Source of the DNA: a bacterium
GTDB taxonomy: Bacteria; Chloroflexota; Dormibacteria; UBA8260; Bog-877
Assembly: GCA_021817025.1 (NCBI GenBank)
Contig: JAKAWF010000251.1
Location: 1-5,592 of the forward strand
Length of the DNA stretch: 5,592 bases
Reading direction: 5' to 3'
Shown: positions 1 to 5,537 of the stretch, in pieces
How positions within the stretch are numbered: position 1 is the first letter of the stretch
Layout: every line of letters starts with the position of its first letter
Made by a program: the position numbers and the translations under genes
Notes under the pieces: model-generated
The model's input: only the letters and a program-made list of their open reading frames with translations
What the model was told of the DNA's origin: nothing
Databases searched by the model: none

Positions 1-1107
1 GCCCTGCGCTTCTTCGCTGCCGGGGCGCGCTGCCTCGAGGGCAAGGCGACGATGGAGTACCTGCAGGGGTTCACCAGCATGATCCGCCGGGAGCCCGTGG
101 GCGTGGTCGGCTCGATCGCTCCCTGGAACTATCCGCTGCAGATGGCGGTCTGGAAGCTGGGGCCGGCTCTCGCCGCCGGCAACACCGTGGTGCTCAAGCC
201 CTCCGAGTGGACGCCGCTCTCCGCGCTGCGCTTCGCGGAGCTGGCGGCGGAGGTGCTGCCCCCGGGGGTGCTCAACGTGATCACCGGAGATGGCGACCCG
301 GTTGGCGCGGGAATCGTCCGGCACCCGGGGGTGGGGATGGTGTCCCTCACGGGTGACGTGGGGACGGGCAAGGAGATAGCCCGGGCCGCCTCCAGCACCC
401 TGAAGAAGGTCCACCTGGAACTCGGGGGCAAGGCCCCGGTGGTGGTGTTCGACGACTGTGACCTGGAGGCCACGGTGGAGGGGATAAAGGTGGGGGCCTT
501 CTTCAACTCGGGCCAGGACTGCACCGCGGCGACCCGCCTGCTGGTGGCCGACAGGCACTTCGATGACTTCGTCGGCAGCCTGGTGAACGCGGTGGAGGGA
601 CTGCGCGTCGGGGACCCCTCTGATCCCGGCACCGAGATGGGGCCCGTGGTCTCCTCCCAGCAGCTCCAGCGGGTGACCGGCTTTGTGGAGCGTGCGGTCG
701 CCGGCGGAGGAGAGGTGCTCACCGGAGGCGCTCCCATGGACCGGGCCGGATTCTGGTACACGCCCACGGTCGTGGTTCCCCCCGACCAGCGCTCGGAGAT
801 CGTTCAGCGCGAGGTCTTCGGCCCGGTGATTACCGTGCAGCGCTTCTCGGACGAGGACGCCGCGGTGGCCTGGGCCAACGATGTCGACTACGGGCTGGCG
901 GCCTCAGTTTGGACCAGGGACGTGGGGCGGGCCATGCGCATGGCCAAGCGCCTCAAGTTCGGGACCGTGTGGGTGAACACCCACATCATCCTGGTCAGCG
1001 AGATGCCCCACGGGGGCTTCAAGCAGAGCGGCTACGGGAAGGACCTCTCCTCCTACTCCATCGAGGAGTACACCCAGATCAAGCACGTCATGGTGTCGCT
1101 GGACTGA
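1..1107 (+). CDS. patD: Gamma-aminobutyraldehyde dehydrogenase (PatD-like ALDH), 5'-truncated
   Basis: This NAD-dependent aldehyde dehydrogenase probably oxidises 4-aminobutanal to GABA in the cytoplasm, in the putrescine transaminase route. The frame is open from base 1, so the start lies outside the window; 368 codons remain. From my memory of the family (about 474 residues), roughly the first 105 are missing. Landmarks in partial-protein numbering: PWNYP at 41-45 (oxyanion Asn43), VLKPSE with cofactor Lys66, LTGD..TG near 116-122, ELGGKAP at 140-146 with general base Glu140, GQDCTA with catalytic Cys174, and EVFGP with Glu271. The segments SMIRR near the N-terminus, [12 protein letters not shown] and SGYGKD near the C-terminus are those I recall from E. 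coli YdcW/PatD, which favours this subgroup over generic betaine-aldehyde dehydrogenases. Position 118 is Asp where many relatives have Ser. No transaminase or transporter is visible to confirm the pathway. ALDH family membership is near certain; the exact substrate is inferred. Confidence 0.9.
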   Translation, partial: ALRFFAAGARCLEGKATMEYLQGFTSMIRREPVGVVGSIAPWNYPLQMAVWKLGPALAAGNTVVLKPSEWTPLSALRFAELAAEVLPPGVLNVITGDGDPVGAGIVRHPGVGMVSLTGDVGTGKEIARAASSTLKKVHLELGGKAPVVVFDDCDLEATVEGIKVGAFFNSGQDCTAATRLLVADRHFDDFVGSLVNAVEGLRVGDPSDPGTEMGPVVSSQQLQRVTGFVERAVAGGGEVLTGGAPMDRAGFWYTPTVVVPPDQRSEIVQREVFGPVITVQRFSDEDAAVAWANDVDYGLAASVWTRDVGRAMRMAKRLKFGTVWVNTHIILVSEMPHGGFKQSGYGKDLSSYSIEEYTQIKHVMVSLD

Positions 1108-1176
1108 GCGGAGGTCGCCCCCAGGCCGGCGAGCCGGAGCGCTGCCTCGTCCGCCCCCGAGCTGGCCAGCCGAGCT

Positions 1177-1220
1177 GCGCCTGGGGCAGCTCCAGGCGCC
1201 TGTGCAGCGCTGAGGCGCTG
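1177..1220 (+). other. Two adjacent GC-rich hairpins downstream of the ALDH gene
   Basis: Two perfect inverted repeats lie 70-115 bases after the dehydrogenase stop. The first has an 8-bp stem (1177-1184 with 1192-1199) and a 7-base loop. The second has a 6-bp stem (1205-1210 with 1215-1220) and a 4-base loop. Neither is followed by a T-run, so a classical intrinsic terminator is not supported. They could slow or end transcription of the dehydrogenase in a GC-rich host, or be chance structure. I see nothing recognisable in the flanking bases 1108-1176 and 1221-1393. Confidence 0.3.
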
Positions 1221-1393
1221 GTGATCTCCAGGTCCTGACCTTCGGGATCGAGCTTCCGGATCCCGGCGTTGGACCGGCGGACGGGGGGGCAGCCCGGCAG
1301 ATCCGGCCCATGAGCTTGGATGCGGCATCCAGGGCGGAGATGGGTCCGAGACACGCGGGGGTCAGCACGCAGCCCTCGGCGGCCGTGCTTAGG

Positions 1394-1473
1394 ACTGACC
1401 ACTCCAGCCTCCAGCTGATTCAGCACCAGTAGTCGCTTCTGGTCACCCAAGCCGGCGTGATCCTGTCCTTCAT
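1394..1473 (-). pseudogene. Decayed N-terminus of an IS transposase (ISNCY/IS481-like helix-turn-helix type), frameshifted
   Basis: Read on the minus strand, the ATG at 1473-1471 gives MKDRIT. After five extra bases (1455-1451) a different frame continues as LGDQKRLLVLNQLEAGVVS (1450-1394). Joined, these resemble the opening of bacterial transposases that begin 'MKDRITL..Q.RL.VLN..EAG..T' ahead of a helix-turn-helix. In the unshifted frame the protein stops after 17 residues, so the gene is broken. Downstream, to about 1120, the minus strand stays open in several frames, but I cannot recognise the helix-turn-helix, the DDE catalytic core or a second IS end. The copy therefore seems to be only one end of an element. 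The tandem repeat just upstream of this ATG supports an IS-end assignment. The family name comes from remembered sequence likeness, not a search. Confidence 0.5.
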
Positions 1474-1476
1474 GAC

Positions 1477-1523
1477 CGGACAGAATCGCTGAACTCTGAA
1501 GGGCGGACAGAATCGCTGAACTC
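1477..1523. repeat. Tandem 20-bp direct repeat, probable IS terminal region
   Basis: The 20-mer CGGACAGAATCGCTGAACTC occurs perfectly at 1477-1496 and again at 1504-1523, separated by 7 bases (period 27). It lies directly upstream of the broken minus-strand transposase start at 1473. Repeated 'GACA..ATCGCTGAAC'-like units are something I recall from the ends of ISNCY-type elements, where they would serve as transposase-binding sites. On that reading the outer end of the element is at or just beyond 1523. An alternative is a tandem operator for the adjacent + strand promoter, because the repeat ends 21 bases before the -35 box. Confidence 0.65.
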
Positions 1524-1544
1524 CAACAGGCCATTTACAAACCC

Positions 1545-1573
1545 TTGACAGGGCGAGGTCACGCTGATAAGGT
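1545..1573 (+). promoter_or_regulatory. Primary-sigma promoter for the exported-protein gene
   Basis: A consensus -35 TTGACA (1545-1550) is followed by a 17-bp spacer and a -10 TAAGGT (1568-1573). TG at 1565-1566, one base upstream of the -10, makes an extended -10. The expected transcription start is near 1580, leaving a leader of roughly 100 nt before the start codon at 1683. The -35 lies just outside the probable IS end at 1523, so the insertion may have replaced upstream control sequences. Confidence 0.7.
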
Positions 1574-1648
1574 CTCCGAAACGAGATCGCGGAGCGGAGC
1601 GCCAGCGGTATGACCCAGCATGTCGCCCAGCTTGCGCGAAGGGGGATC

Positions 1649-1668
1649 TGCCGCCTTGGCGGCATTTT
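1649..1668 (+). promoter_or_regulatory. Leader hairpin with TTTT tail, terminator/attenuator-like
   Basis: TGCCGC (1649-1654) pairs with GCGGCA (1659-1664) around a CTTG loop, followed at once by TTTT (1665-1668). It sits between the promoter and the SD sequence of the exported-protein gene. A 6-bp stem with four T residues is weak for an intrinsic terminator but could attenuate. I compared the upstream leader (about 1580-1648) from memory with c-di-GMP, c-di-AMP, cobalamin and ZTP aptamers and found no convincing match. Confidence 0.35.
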
Positions 1669-1682
1669 GGGGAGGCAGGGGG

Positions 1683-3824
1683 ATGATGCCCAAGGGGCTT
1701 TCACGGTCACTTTCGTCACTGGCGATTGCTGCGGTACTGGTGGCTGGCGGCGCGGCGACCGCAGCCCTCTCAACCGCGTCCACGGCCCTGGCCGGCGGGC
1801 CCGCCACGGCTTCTTCCTTGGGTACCTTTTCTCCGACCTTCGTCGGTTCCGCCGCGACAGGTTGCGCGACGCCGGGCTGTGACCTCCTTACCGGCCCGTT
1901 CCCGACAGGGTCGACGGCGTCGCTGGCCAGCGGCGGCAGCGCGGCCAACGCGCTTGCCGGGCACCCCAACTCGGCTCCCTCTGTGAGGATGATGCCGTCA
2001 CCGCGGATCCCTCGCAAGGGGCCCGACCCCGCTCCGCCGACCGTCATCTGCCAGCCGGTGGGAGCCGGCTGCGACACCATCAGCTCCGGCCCCGGTGGAG
2101 CCACCGGTGTCAAGGGCATCAATGCTGTCGACAGCGGCAGCCTCAGCACCAACGTCGCCGTGGGTGACGTCGAGCCCTCTGACCAGGCGCTCTGCGCGGG
2201 CAACGGCTATGTCGTCGAGGGCAACAACATCGGGGAGATCCTGGTGTTCAACACCGCCCTGCAGCGGATGTCCCCGGTCATCCCCCTGGACACCGTCATG
2301 GGACTCACGAGCCTGGGGTGGAGCAGCGGGGGGGACCCCTCCTGCCTCTACGACCCGTCCAACGGCGGGCACTGGTTCTTCACCGAGATCGTCTCCGCCA
2401 GCAGCGAGGCCAGCGGTGGGCCCTTCTCCGGGTGCTTCGCCTCGGTGGCAGTGGCGTCCTCGTGTTACGAGGGGATAGCCGTGACCAAGGGGTCGAACCC
2501 GTTCGGCCCCTACAACGTCTACTTCCTAAACGCCAACTACAACCCGCAAGAGCCGGGCTACCCGTACCTCCTCAACGACTTCGCCAAGATCTCGGTGACC
2601 CGGGACGCCTTCCTCCTCTTCTATGACGAGTTCCCCCTGAACGGAAATGTCCCGGGTTTTGGAGGTGGGTTCTTCAACGGGGCCCAGGAGTTCGCCTTCA
2701 GCAAGGGCGCCATGGAGGCCGGCCTCCCGGTCACCGACGCCGGGTTCAACGTGGCCTTGGAGAACATGGGGACCATCCCCACTCCGAACGGGACCTGCGG
2801 CAGCGCCCAAAACCCCTTCGGAGTAGCCGGTGTCACCTGCTGGTACGCGGTGATCCCGGCGCAGCCACCCGACCCGAGCCAGTACGACAACAGCCACGGC
2901 GGGTCCGGCTTCATGATCGGCACCCTTGACTACTTCGGCTCGGGAGACAGTCGGATCGCGGTCTTTGACTGGACAGGGCTTGACAATCTGGACAGCACGA
3001 ACTGCGCCTCGTGCTCCGGGATCCAATTCGGCGGCCAGCTCTTCTCCAACGTCCTCTTCTACTACGGGGAAGGGTTCCTGGCTGCCCAGAAGGCCGGGCC
3101 GGTACCGCTGGGGAGCGAGTGTGGGGCCGCCGGCCTCAGCAACAGCACCAGCTGCCCGGAGGGCGGGATCGCCACCAACGGGGACTTCATGACCCAGGTC
3201 TCCCAGGCCCAGGGGGAGCTCTGGGGCGCGACCACCACCGCGGTCACTCAGACCTACGGCCCGAGGTCGACCCCGGAGGTGCATCAGGGTGCGGTGTACT
3301 GGGTAGTCGGCACCAACAACTTCGACACCAATGGCACGTTCACGCTCACTAGCCAGGGGTACGTCTCGGCGGCGCACGAGGACCTCGAGTTCCCGACCAT
3401 CGCCGCGGTAGGGGGCGCTGGCGCTCCGCATGGGCGCAGCGCCAGCGCGATCATGAGCTTCACGCTCTCCGGCAACGGCGGGCCAACCGGGGCCGATCAC
3501 GGTGGCTTTTACCCCAGCAGCGCGTTCGGCCGGCTCAGCAGCTCCTCCAGCGGGCTGGTGGGCTCAGTGATCAACATCGCTGATCTCGGCCAGGCCCCTC
3601 AGGACGGACTCACCGAGTACCTCAATGGCGGTAGCCGTCCCCGCTGGGGCGACTACGGCGCCGCGGTTTACCTCGCCGGGACGAACCGGGTCTACTTCGC
3701 GAGTCAGTACATCCAGTACCCCAACTGCACCGGTTCATCTTTCACTCTCACCATAGGCACCTGCGGTGGCACCAGGGACGGACTCGCCAACTGGGGCACC
3801 TCGGTCAACTACGTTGTGCCCTGA
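1683..3824 (+). CDS. Exported protein of unknown function, probable beta-propeller-like fold
   Basis: The gene encodes 713 residues. I chose the ATG at 1683 because GGAGG (1671-1675) lies 7 bases upstream and a signal peptide follows immediately. That peptide has basic residues Lys4 and Arg8, a hydrophobic core at about 12-28, and an A-x-A type site after Ala37. The in-frame ATG at 1620 would put 21 extra residues before it. The mature protein begins with a low-complexity Ala/Gly/Ser/Pro region to about residue 110. The main domain is rich in Gly, Asn, Ser and aromatic residues and carries many cysteines in close pairs, as expected for disulphides outside the cell. Motifs 'DPSCLYDP...W' (Asp218 to Trp231) and 'RWGDYGAA' (654-661) recall secreted beta-propeller/sialidase-like proteins with 'DP.v.yD...W' and 'RWGDYSA' signatures. 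I see no sortase motif, C-terminal membrane helix or assignable catalytic residues. The gene has its own promoter and is followed by a strong palindrome, so it is probably monocistronic. That it is a gene is near certain; the fold is an inference and the function unknown. Confidence 0.9.
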   Translation: MMPKGLSRSLSSLAIAAVLVAGGAATAALSTASTALAGGPATASSLGTFSPTFVGSAATGCATPGCDLLTGPFPTGSTASLASGGSAANALAGHPNSAPSVRMMPSPRIPRKGPDPAPPTVICQPVGAGCDTISSGPGGATGVKGINAVDSGSLSTNVAVGDVEPSDQALCAGNGYVVEGNNIGEILVFNTALQRMSPVIPLDTVMGLTSLGWSSGGDPSCLYDPSNGGHWFFTEIVSASSEASGGPFSGCFASVAVASSCYEGIAVTKGSNPFGPYNVYFLNANYNPQEPGYPYLLNDFAKISVTRDAFLLFYDEFPLNGNVPGFGGGFFNGAQEFAFSKGAMEAGLPVTDAGFNVALENMGTIPTPNGTCGSAQNPFGVAGVTCWYAVIPAQPPDPSQYDNSHGGSGFMIGTLDYFGSGDSRIAVFDWTGLDNLDSTNCASCSGIQFGGQLFSNVLFYYGEGFLAAQKAGPVPLGSECGAAGLSNSTSCPEGGIATNGDFMTQVSQAQGELWGATTTAVTQTYGPRSTPEVHQGAVYWVVGTNNFDTNGTFTLTSQGYVSAAHEDLEFPTIAAVGGAGAPHGRSASAIMSFTLSGNGGPTGADHGGFYPSSAFGRLSSSSSGLVGSVINIADLGQAPQDGLTEYLNGGSRPRWGDYGAAVYLAGTNRVYFASQYIQYPNCTGSSFTLTIGTCGGTRDGLANWGTSVNYVVP

Positions 3825-3847
3825 GATGGGCAGCGTGACCCCCGCGA

Positions 3848-3938
3848 GCTCCCAAGCGGTCATGGGAACCCCGATCTGACCGGCCGCCGGTCCAGGGCAT
3901 GAAGGCCCTGGACCGGCGGCCCTCCGGCGCTTGGGAGC
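3848..3938 (+). terminator. Nested palindrome, possible three-way-junction RNA / terminator
   Basis: The inner inverted repeat is a perfect 17-bp stem (3882-3898 with 3905-3921) closed by a 6-base loop. An outer perfect 11-bp stem (3848-3858 with 3928-3938) encloses it. Between them, 3859-3862 can pair with 3877-3880, with a further GGG/CCC pairing inside, giving a third arm and a three-way junction. The element starts 23 bases after the stop of the exported-protein gene, so transcription termination or mRNA 3'-end protection is the simplest role. There is no T-run after either stem, so it is not a textbook terminator. A structured RNA or a REP/MITE-like palindrome is also possible. Confidence 0.6.
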
Positions 3939-4353
3939 GGGCGGGCTTGTGGCCGGCGCCGGCACTCGTGAGACCGGGCACCCGGACCTGTTCGTCCCTG
4001 GCAGAGGCTCGCCGCGAGGAGGGCACCATCGAGCCCGCTCCCCGCCCGACGCGAACCCTCCCGCAGCCTCGGTCCGGAGACCCGGCGCGCTGACGGCCAG
4101 CGCCCAGGGACCTGCAGCGGGCAGCGCTGGAGACCCAGTCCAGCCCGAGGACCTGGATGTCTCACCAAGAGGCGCCACCGCTCAGGACTACGACGTGCCC
4201 GGCCCGGTGAGCAGCTTGCACTTTTCCCCCCGCCCGACGACCTGCGCCCGGGGATCCGGCGATCTCCGGGAGGGACACGGGCCGCCCCCTGATCTGGGTT
4301 GGTCCGAGCCCCGCTCGGGCGGCGCCTGCCTCCAATTCAGCCCGGCCTGCGTC
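3939..4353. other. Intergenic stretch without a recognisable gene
   Basis: About 415 bases separate the palindrome from the SD sequence at 4354. Frames are open on both strands, but their translations are low-complexity runs rich in Pro, Arg, Gly and Ala with no recognisable motif and no convincing SD-start pair. I found no good -35/-10 pair here. A TTGCAC at 4216-4221 lacks a matching -10 box at 17 bp. The promoter of the downstream sigma-factor cluster probably lies in this stretch, perhaps as an ECF-type site, but I cannot place it. Confidence 0.4.
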
Positions 4354-4368
4354 TAAGGAGGCAGTTGG

Positions 4369-4398
4369 ATGGCGGGCACCACGGAGGTGGGGCTTTGA
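4369..4398 (+). CDS. Possible 9-residue leader peptide MAGTTEVGL
   Basis: A very strong SD, TAAGGAGG (4354-4361), stands 7 bases before an ATG at 4369. That frame ends after nine codons at TGA 4396-4398. The short ORF lies immediately upstream of the DUF2892-type gene, and its stop overlaps a TTG (4395-4397) in that gene's frame. It could be a translated leader that couples or tunes translation of the cluster. Alternatively, this SD could serve the in-frame TTG at 4365, but that spacing is only 3 bases. Nothing in the peptide composition points to amino-acid attenuation. Confidence 0.35.
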   Translation: MAGTTEVGL

Positions 4399-4412
4399 GG
4401 TTGGCAGTTTGG

Positions 4413-4613
4413 ATGGCGACGGCGAGCGGGCGCGGCCTGCGGTTGCTGGCCGGCCTGGTGCTGGTCGGAGTCGGGCTGGCGATGGGAGGGCTGGGAGGGG
4501 GCATCGTGGCGATAGTGGGGCTGGTGCCGCTCCTGGCGGGGCTGACTAACGTCTGCCTTCTCGCCCCGGTGGTCAAGGCCCCGTTCCGCGGCAGCCGGGT
4601 CCGCGGGGCCTGA
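4413..4613 (+). CDS. Small two-helix membrane protein, DUF2892 (YgaP-like) type
   Basis: The predicted product has 66 residues. After a short polar start, two hydrophobic helices (about 9-28 and 31-51) are joined by a Gly-rich turn. 'RLLAGLVLVGVGL' (10-22) and 'GLVPLLAGLTNVCLL' (36-50) match the pattern I know for DUF2892: R.L.AG..L...G, then GL.PLL.GL....C. Cys48 is at the conserved Cys position. DUF2892 often occurs fused to or beside rhodanese (sulfurtransferase) domains, so a sulfur or redox role is possible, but no rhodanese is present here. The start is uncertain. The ATG at 4413 gives a typical family N-terminus but has only GAGG (4397-4400) 12 bases upstream. A TTG at 4395 has GGAGG (4383-4387) at 7 bases and would add six residues. 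The sigma-factor gene begins 14 bases after the stop, suggesting co-transcription. Confidence 0.75.
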   Translation: MATASGRGLRLLAGLVLVGVGLAMGGLGGGIVAIVGLVPLLAGLTNVCLLAPVVKAPFRGSRVRGA

Positions 4614-4627
4614 GCTGGAGGGGACGT

Positions 4628-5185
4628 GTGGGCGCAGTCGCCGCCCGCCGTACCCTTGGGGCCGTGGAGCTGACCCGCGATGAGCTGCTCGACTGCCTCG
4701 AGGCCCAGCGGCCGCGCTTCGTCCGTCTGGCCACCTCCCTGCTCTCGGACCCAGAGCAGGCAGAGGACGCGGTCCAGGACGCCAGCCTGAAGGCCGTTCG
4801 GGCGGCCGAGAGCTTCCGTTCCGAGTCCGCAGTGTGCACCTGGGTGCAGCGGATCGTGGTCAACTCCTGCCGTGACCTGTTGCGCCGGCGGCAGTCGCGC
4901 GAGAGCGTGGAGGCCGCGGCGCGCCGGGAGGCGCTCTGGCAGGACTCCGCCTACACGGTGGACCCAGAGCAGGTAGCGGTGGCGGCCGAGAGCGAGCGGG
5001 CCCTGGGTCTGGCCCTCGCCAGGCTCACGGCCGATCAGAAGCAGGCTGTGGTCCTGCACGACCTGGAGGGCTGGACTGTTGCGGAGATCGCCGATGCCAC
5101 CGGCTGGCCGCTGGGCACGGTGAAGTCCCATGTGCGCCGGGGCCGGATGAATCTGGTCTCGATCTTGGCGGAGGAGTTCGGGTGA
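4628..5185 (+). CDS. ECF-type RNA polymerase sigma factor
   Basis: This 185-residue protein is of normal length for an ECF (group IV) sigma factor with only regions 2 and 4. Region 2 spans about residues 26-88. It includes the DPEQAEDAVQDASLKA helix that contacts core polymerase, then FRSES..TWVQRIVVNSCRDLLRRR, which recognises and melts the -10. A linker of about 37 residues follows. Region 4 (about 126-177) carries the -35-binding helix-turn-helix TVAEIADATGWPLGTVKSH. No C-terminal extension is present. The GTG start at 4628 is supported by GGAGG (4617-4621) 6 bases upstream. A GTG at 4664 would trim 12 residues without touching region 2. It follows the membrane-protein gene by 14 bases and overlaps the anti-sigma gene by 4, so it is probably held inactive by that partner until a signal arrives. 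The signal and regulon are unknown. Confidence 0.93.
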   Translation: MGAVAARRTLGAVELTRDELLDCLEAQRPRFVRLATSLLSDPEQAEDAVQDASLKAVRAAESFRSESAVCTWVQRIVVNSCRDLLRRRQSRESVEAAARREALWQDSAYTVDPEQVAVAAESERALGLALARLTADQKQAVVLHDLEGWTVAEIADATGWPLGTVKSHVRRGRMNLVSILAEEFG

Positions 5186-5379
5186 GAGAGCTGGACTGCG
5201 CGGAGGCCCGGGAGCTTGCCTCGGACCTGATGGATGGCGAGCTGAGCGCCGACGAGGCCGCCGCGGTGGAGCACCACGTCGCCACCTGTCCCACCTGTCC
5301 CGCCCTGTACCGGGCGATGGTCAGCGTCCACTCCCAGCTCCTGGTCCAGCGGCCATCGGCCGGCCCGGTCCCTCGGTAG
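5182..5379 (+). CDS. Soluble zinc-finger anti-sigma factor (ZAS / zf-HC2 type)
   Basis: The 65-residue product is essentially a bare anti-sigma domain. Cys6 is followed by an 'L..LMDGELSADEAAAVE' helix (12-30) and the zinc motif H32-x3-C36-x2-C39, the H-x3-C-x2-C signature of ZAS proteins. It should bind and block the sigma factor encoded just upstream. The GTG start at 5182 overlaps the sigma stop (TGA 5183-5185), and GGAGG (5170-5174) precedes it by 7 bases, giving translational coupling and near-equal synthesis. There is no transmembrane segment, unlike membrane-anchored anti-sigmas; the tail after residue 50 is short and polar. In soluble ZAS proteins such as RsrA, oxidation of the zinc-binding cysteines releases sigma. 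A redox signal is therefore plausible but only inferred, since not every ZAS protein is redox-sensitive. Confidence 0.85.
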   Translation: MRELDCAEARELASDLMDGELSADEAAAVEHHVATCPTCPALYRAMVSVHSQLLVQRPSAGPVPR

Positions 5380-5470
5380 CGCCTCCGGTCGGCTCCGGGG
5401 GCTGCGGGCGCGGACCGGGGACGGTCTGGCCAGGCCGCCGCCCCGAACGGGCATCCAGGCATCCCGAAGT

Positions 5471-5499
5471 TTGACACCCCATCCCCGGGGCGATAGAAT
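5471..5499 (+). promoter_or_regulatory. Near-consensus primary-sigma promoter
   Basis: A perfect TTGACA (5471-5476), a 17-bp spacer, and TAGAAT (5494-5499) differ from the sigma-70 consensus at one base. The expected transcription start is near 5506. It lies 92 bases after the anti-sigma stop and drives the gene that runs off the right edge, so it separates that gene from the sigma cluster. The strength suggests a highly or constitutively expressed gene. I see no clear hairpin in 5380-5470. Confidence 0.85.
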
Positions 5500-5507
5500 G
5501 GGCTCCC

Positions 5508-5525
5508 GCGCCTCCGGAGGGGCGC
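5508..5525 (+). promoter_or_regulatory. Hairpin at the mRNA 5' end burying a Shine-Dalgarno sequence
   Basis: Bases 5508-5514 pair with 5519-5525 (seven pairs including one G-T) around a 4-base loop, followed by TTGTTT (5526-5531). The stem begins within a few bases of the predicted transcription start. It contains GGAGGGG (5516-5522), the only SD-like sequence before the next start codon. It could hide the ribosome site of the downstream gene, protect the 5' end, or, with its T-rich tail, end read-through from the sigma/anti-sigma cluster. Which of these applies is not decidable here. Confidence 0.45.
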
Positions 5526-5537
5526 TTGTTTCCATGT

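Noticed and set aside
129..767. Minus-strand open frame of 212 codons inside the aldehyde dehydrogenase
   Set aside because: It is antisense to a highly conserved enzyme, and the product is Ser/Pro/Thr-rich with no recognisable domain.
1580..1648. Possible riboswitch aptamer in the leader of the exported-protein gene
   Set aside because: No match to the conserved cores of c-di-GMP, c-di-AMP, cobalamin or ZTP aptamers as I remember them. Only the terminator-like hairpin is kept.
1620..1682. Upstream ATG adding 21 residues to the exported protein
   Set aside because: It would place extra residues before the signal peptide. The GGAGG at 1671-1675 is correctly spaced for the ATG at 1683, and the leader hairpin lies inside the extension.
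2526..3500. Minus-strand open frame of 324 codons opposite the exported-protein gene
   Set aside because: It lies wholly antisense to a gene with a signal peptide, good SD and consistent composition. Its translation is charge-rich without motifs, a typical GC-rich shadow frame.
3864..3870. GGGAACC as an ECF-type -35 (GGAAC) element
   Set aside because: It lies inside the palindrome, has no matching downstream -10, and is about 500 bases from the sigma cluster.
3860..4178. Overlapping minus-strand open frames near the palindrome
   Set aside because: Several frames are open at once, as expected for high GC. They overlap the palindrome or the 3' end of the exported-protein gene and show no motif.
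4216..4244. TTGCAC as a -35 box for the sigma-factor cluster
   Set aside because: The bases at a 17-bp spacing (GACCTG) do not resemble a -10 element.
3931..4356. 141-codon + strand open frame between the palindrome and the DUF2892 gene
   Set aside because: It begins at a TTG inside the outer stem of the palindrome, has no proper SD, and its product is low-complexity Pro/Gly/Arg/Ala.
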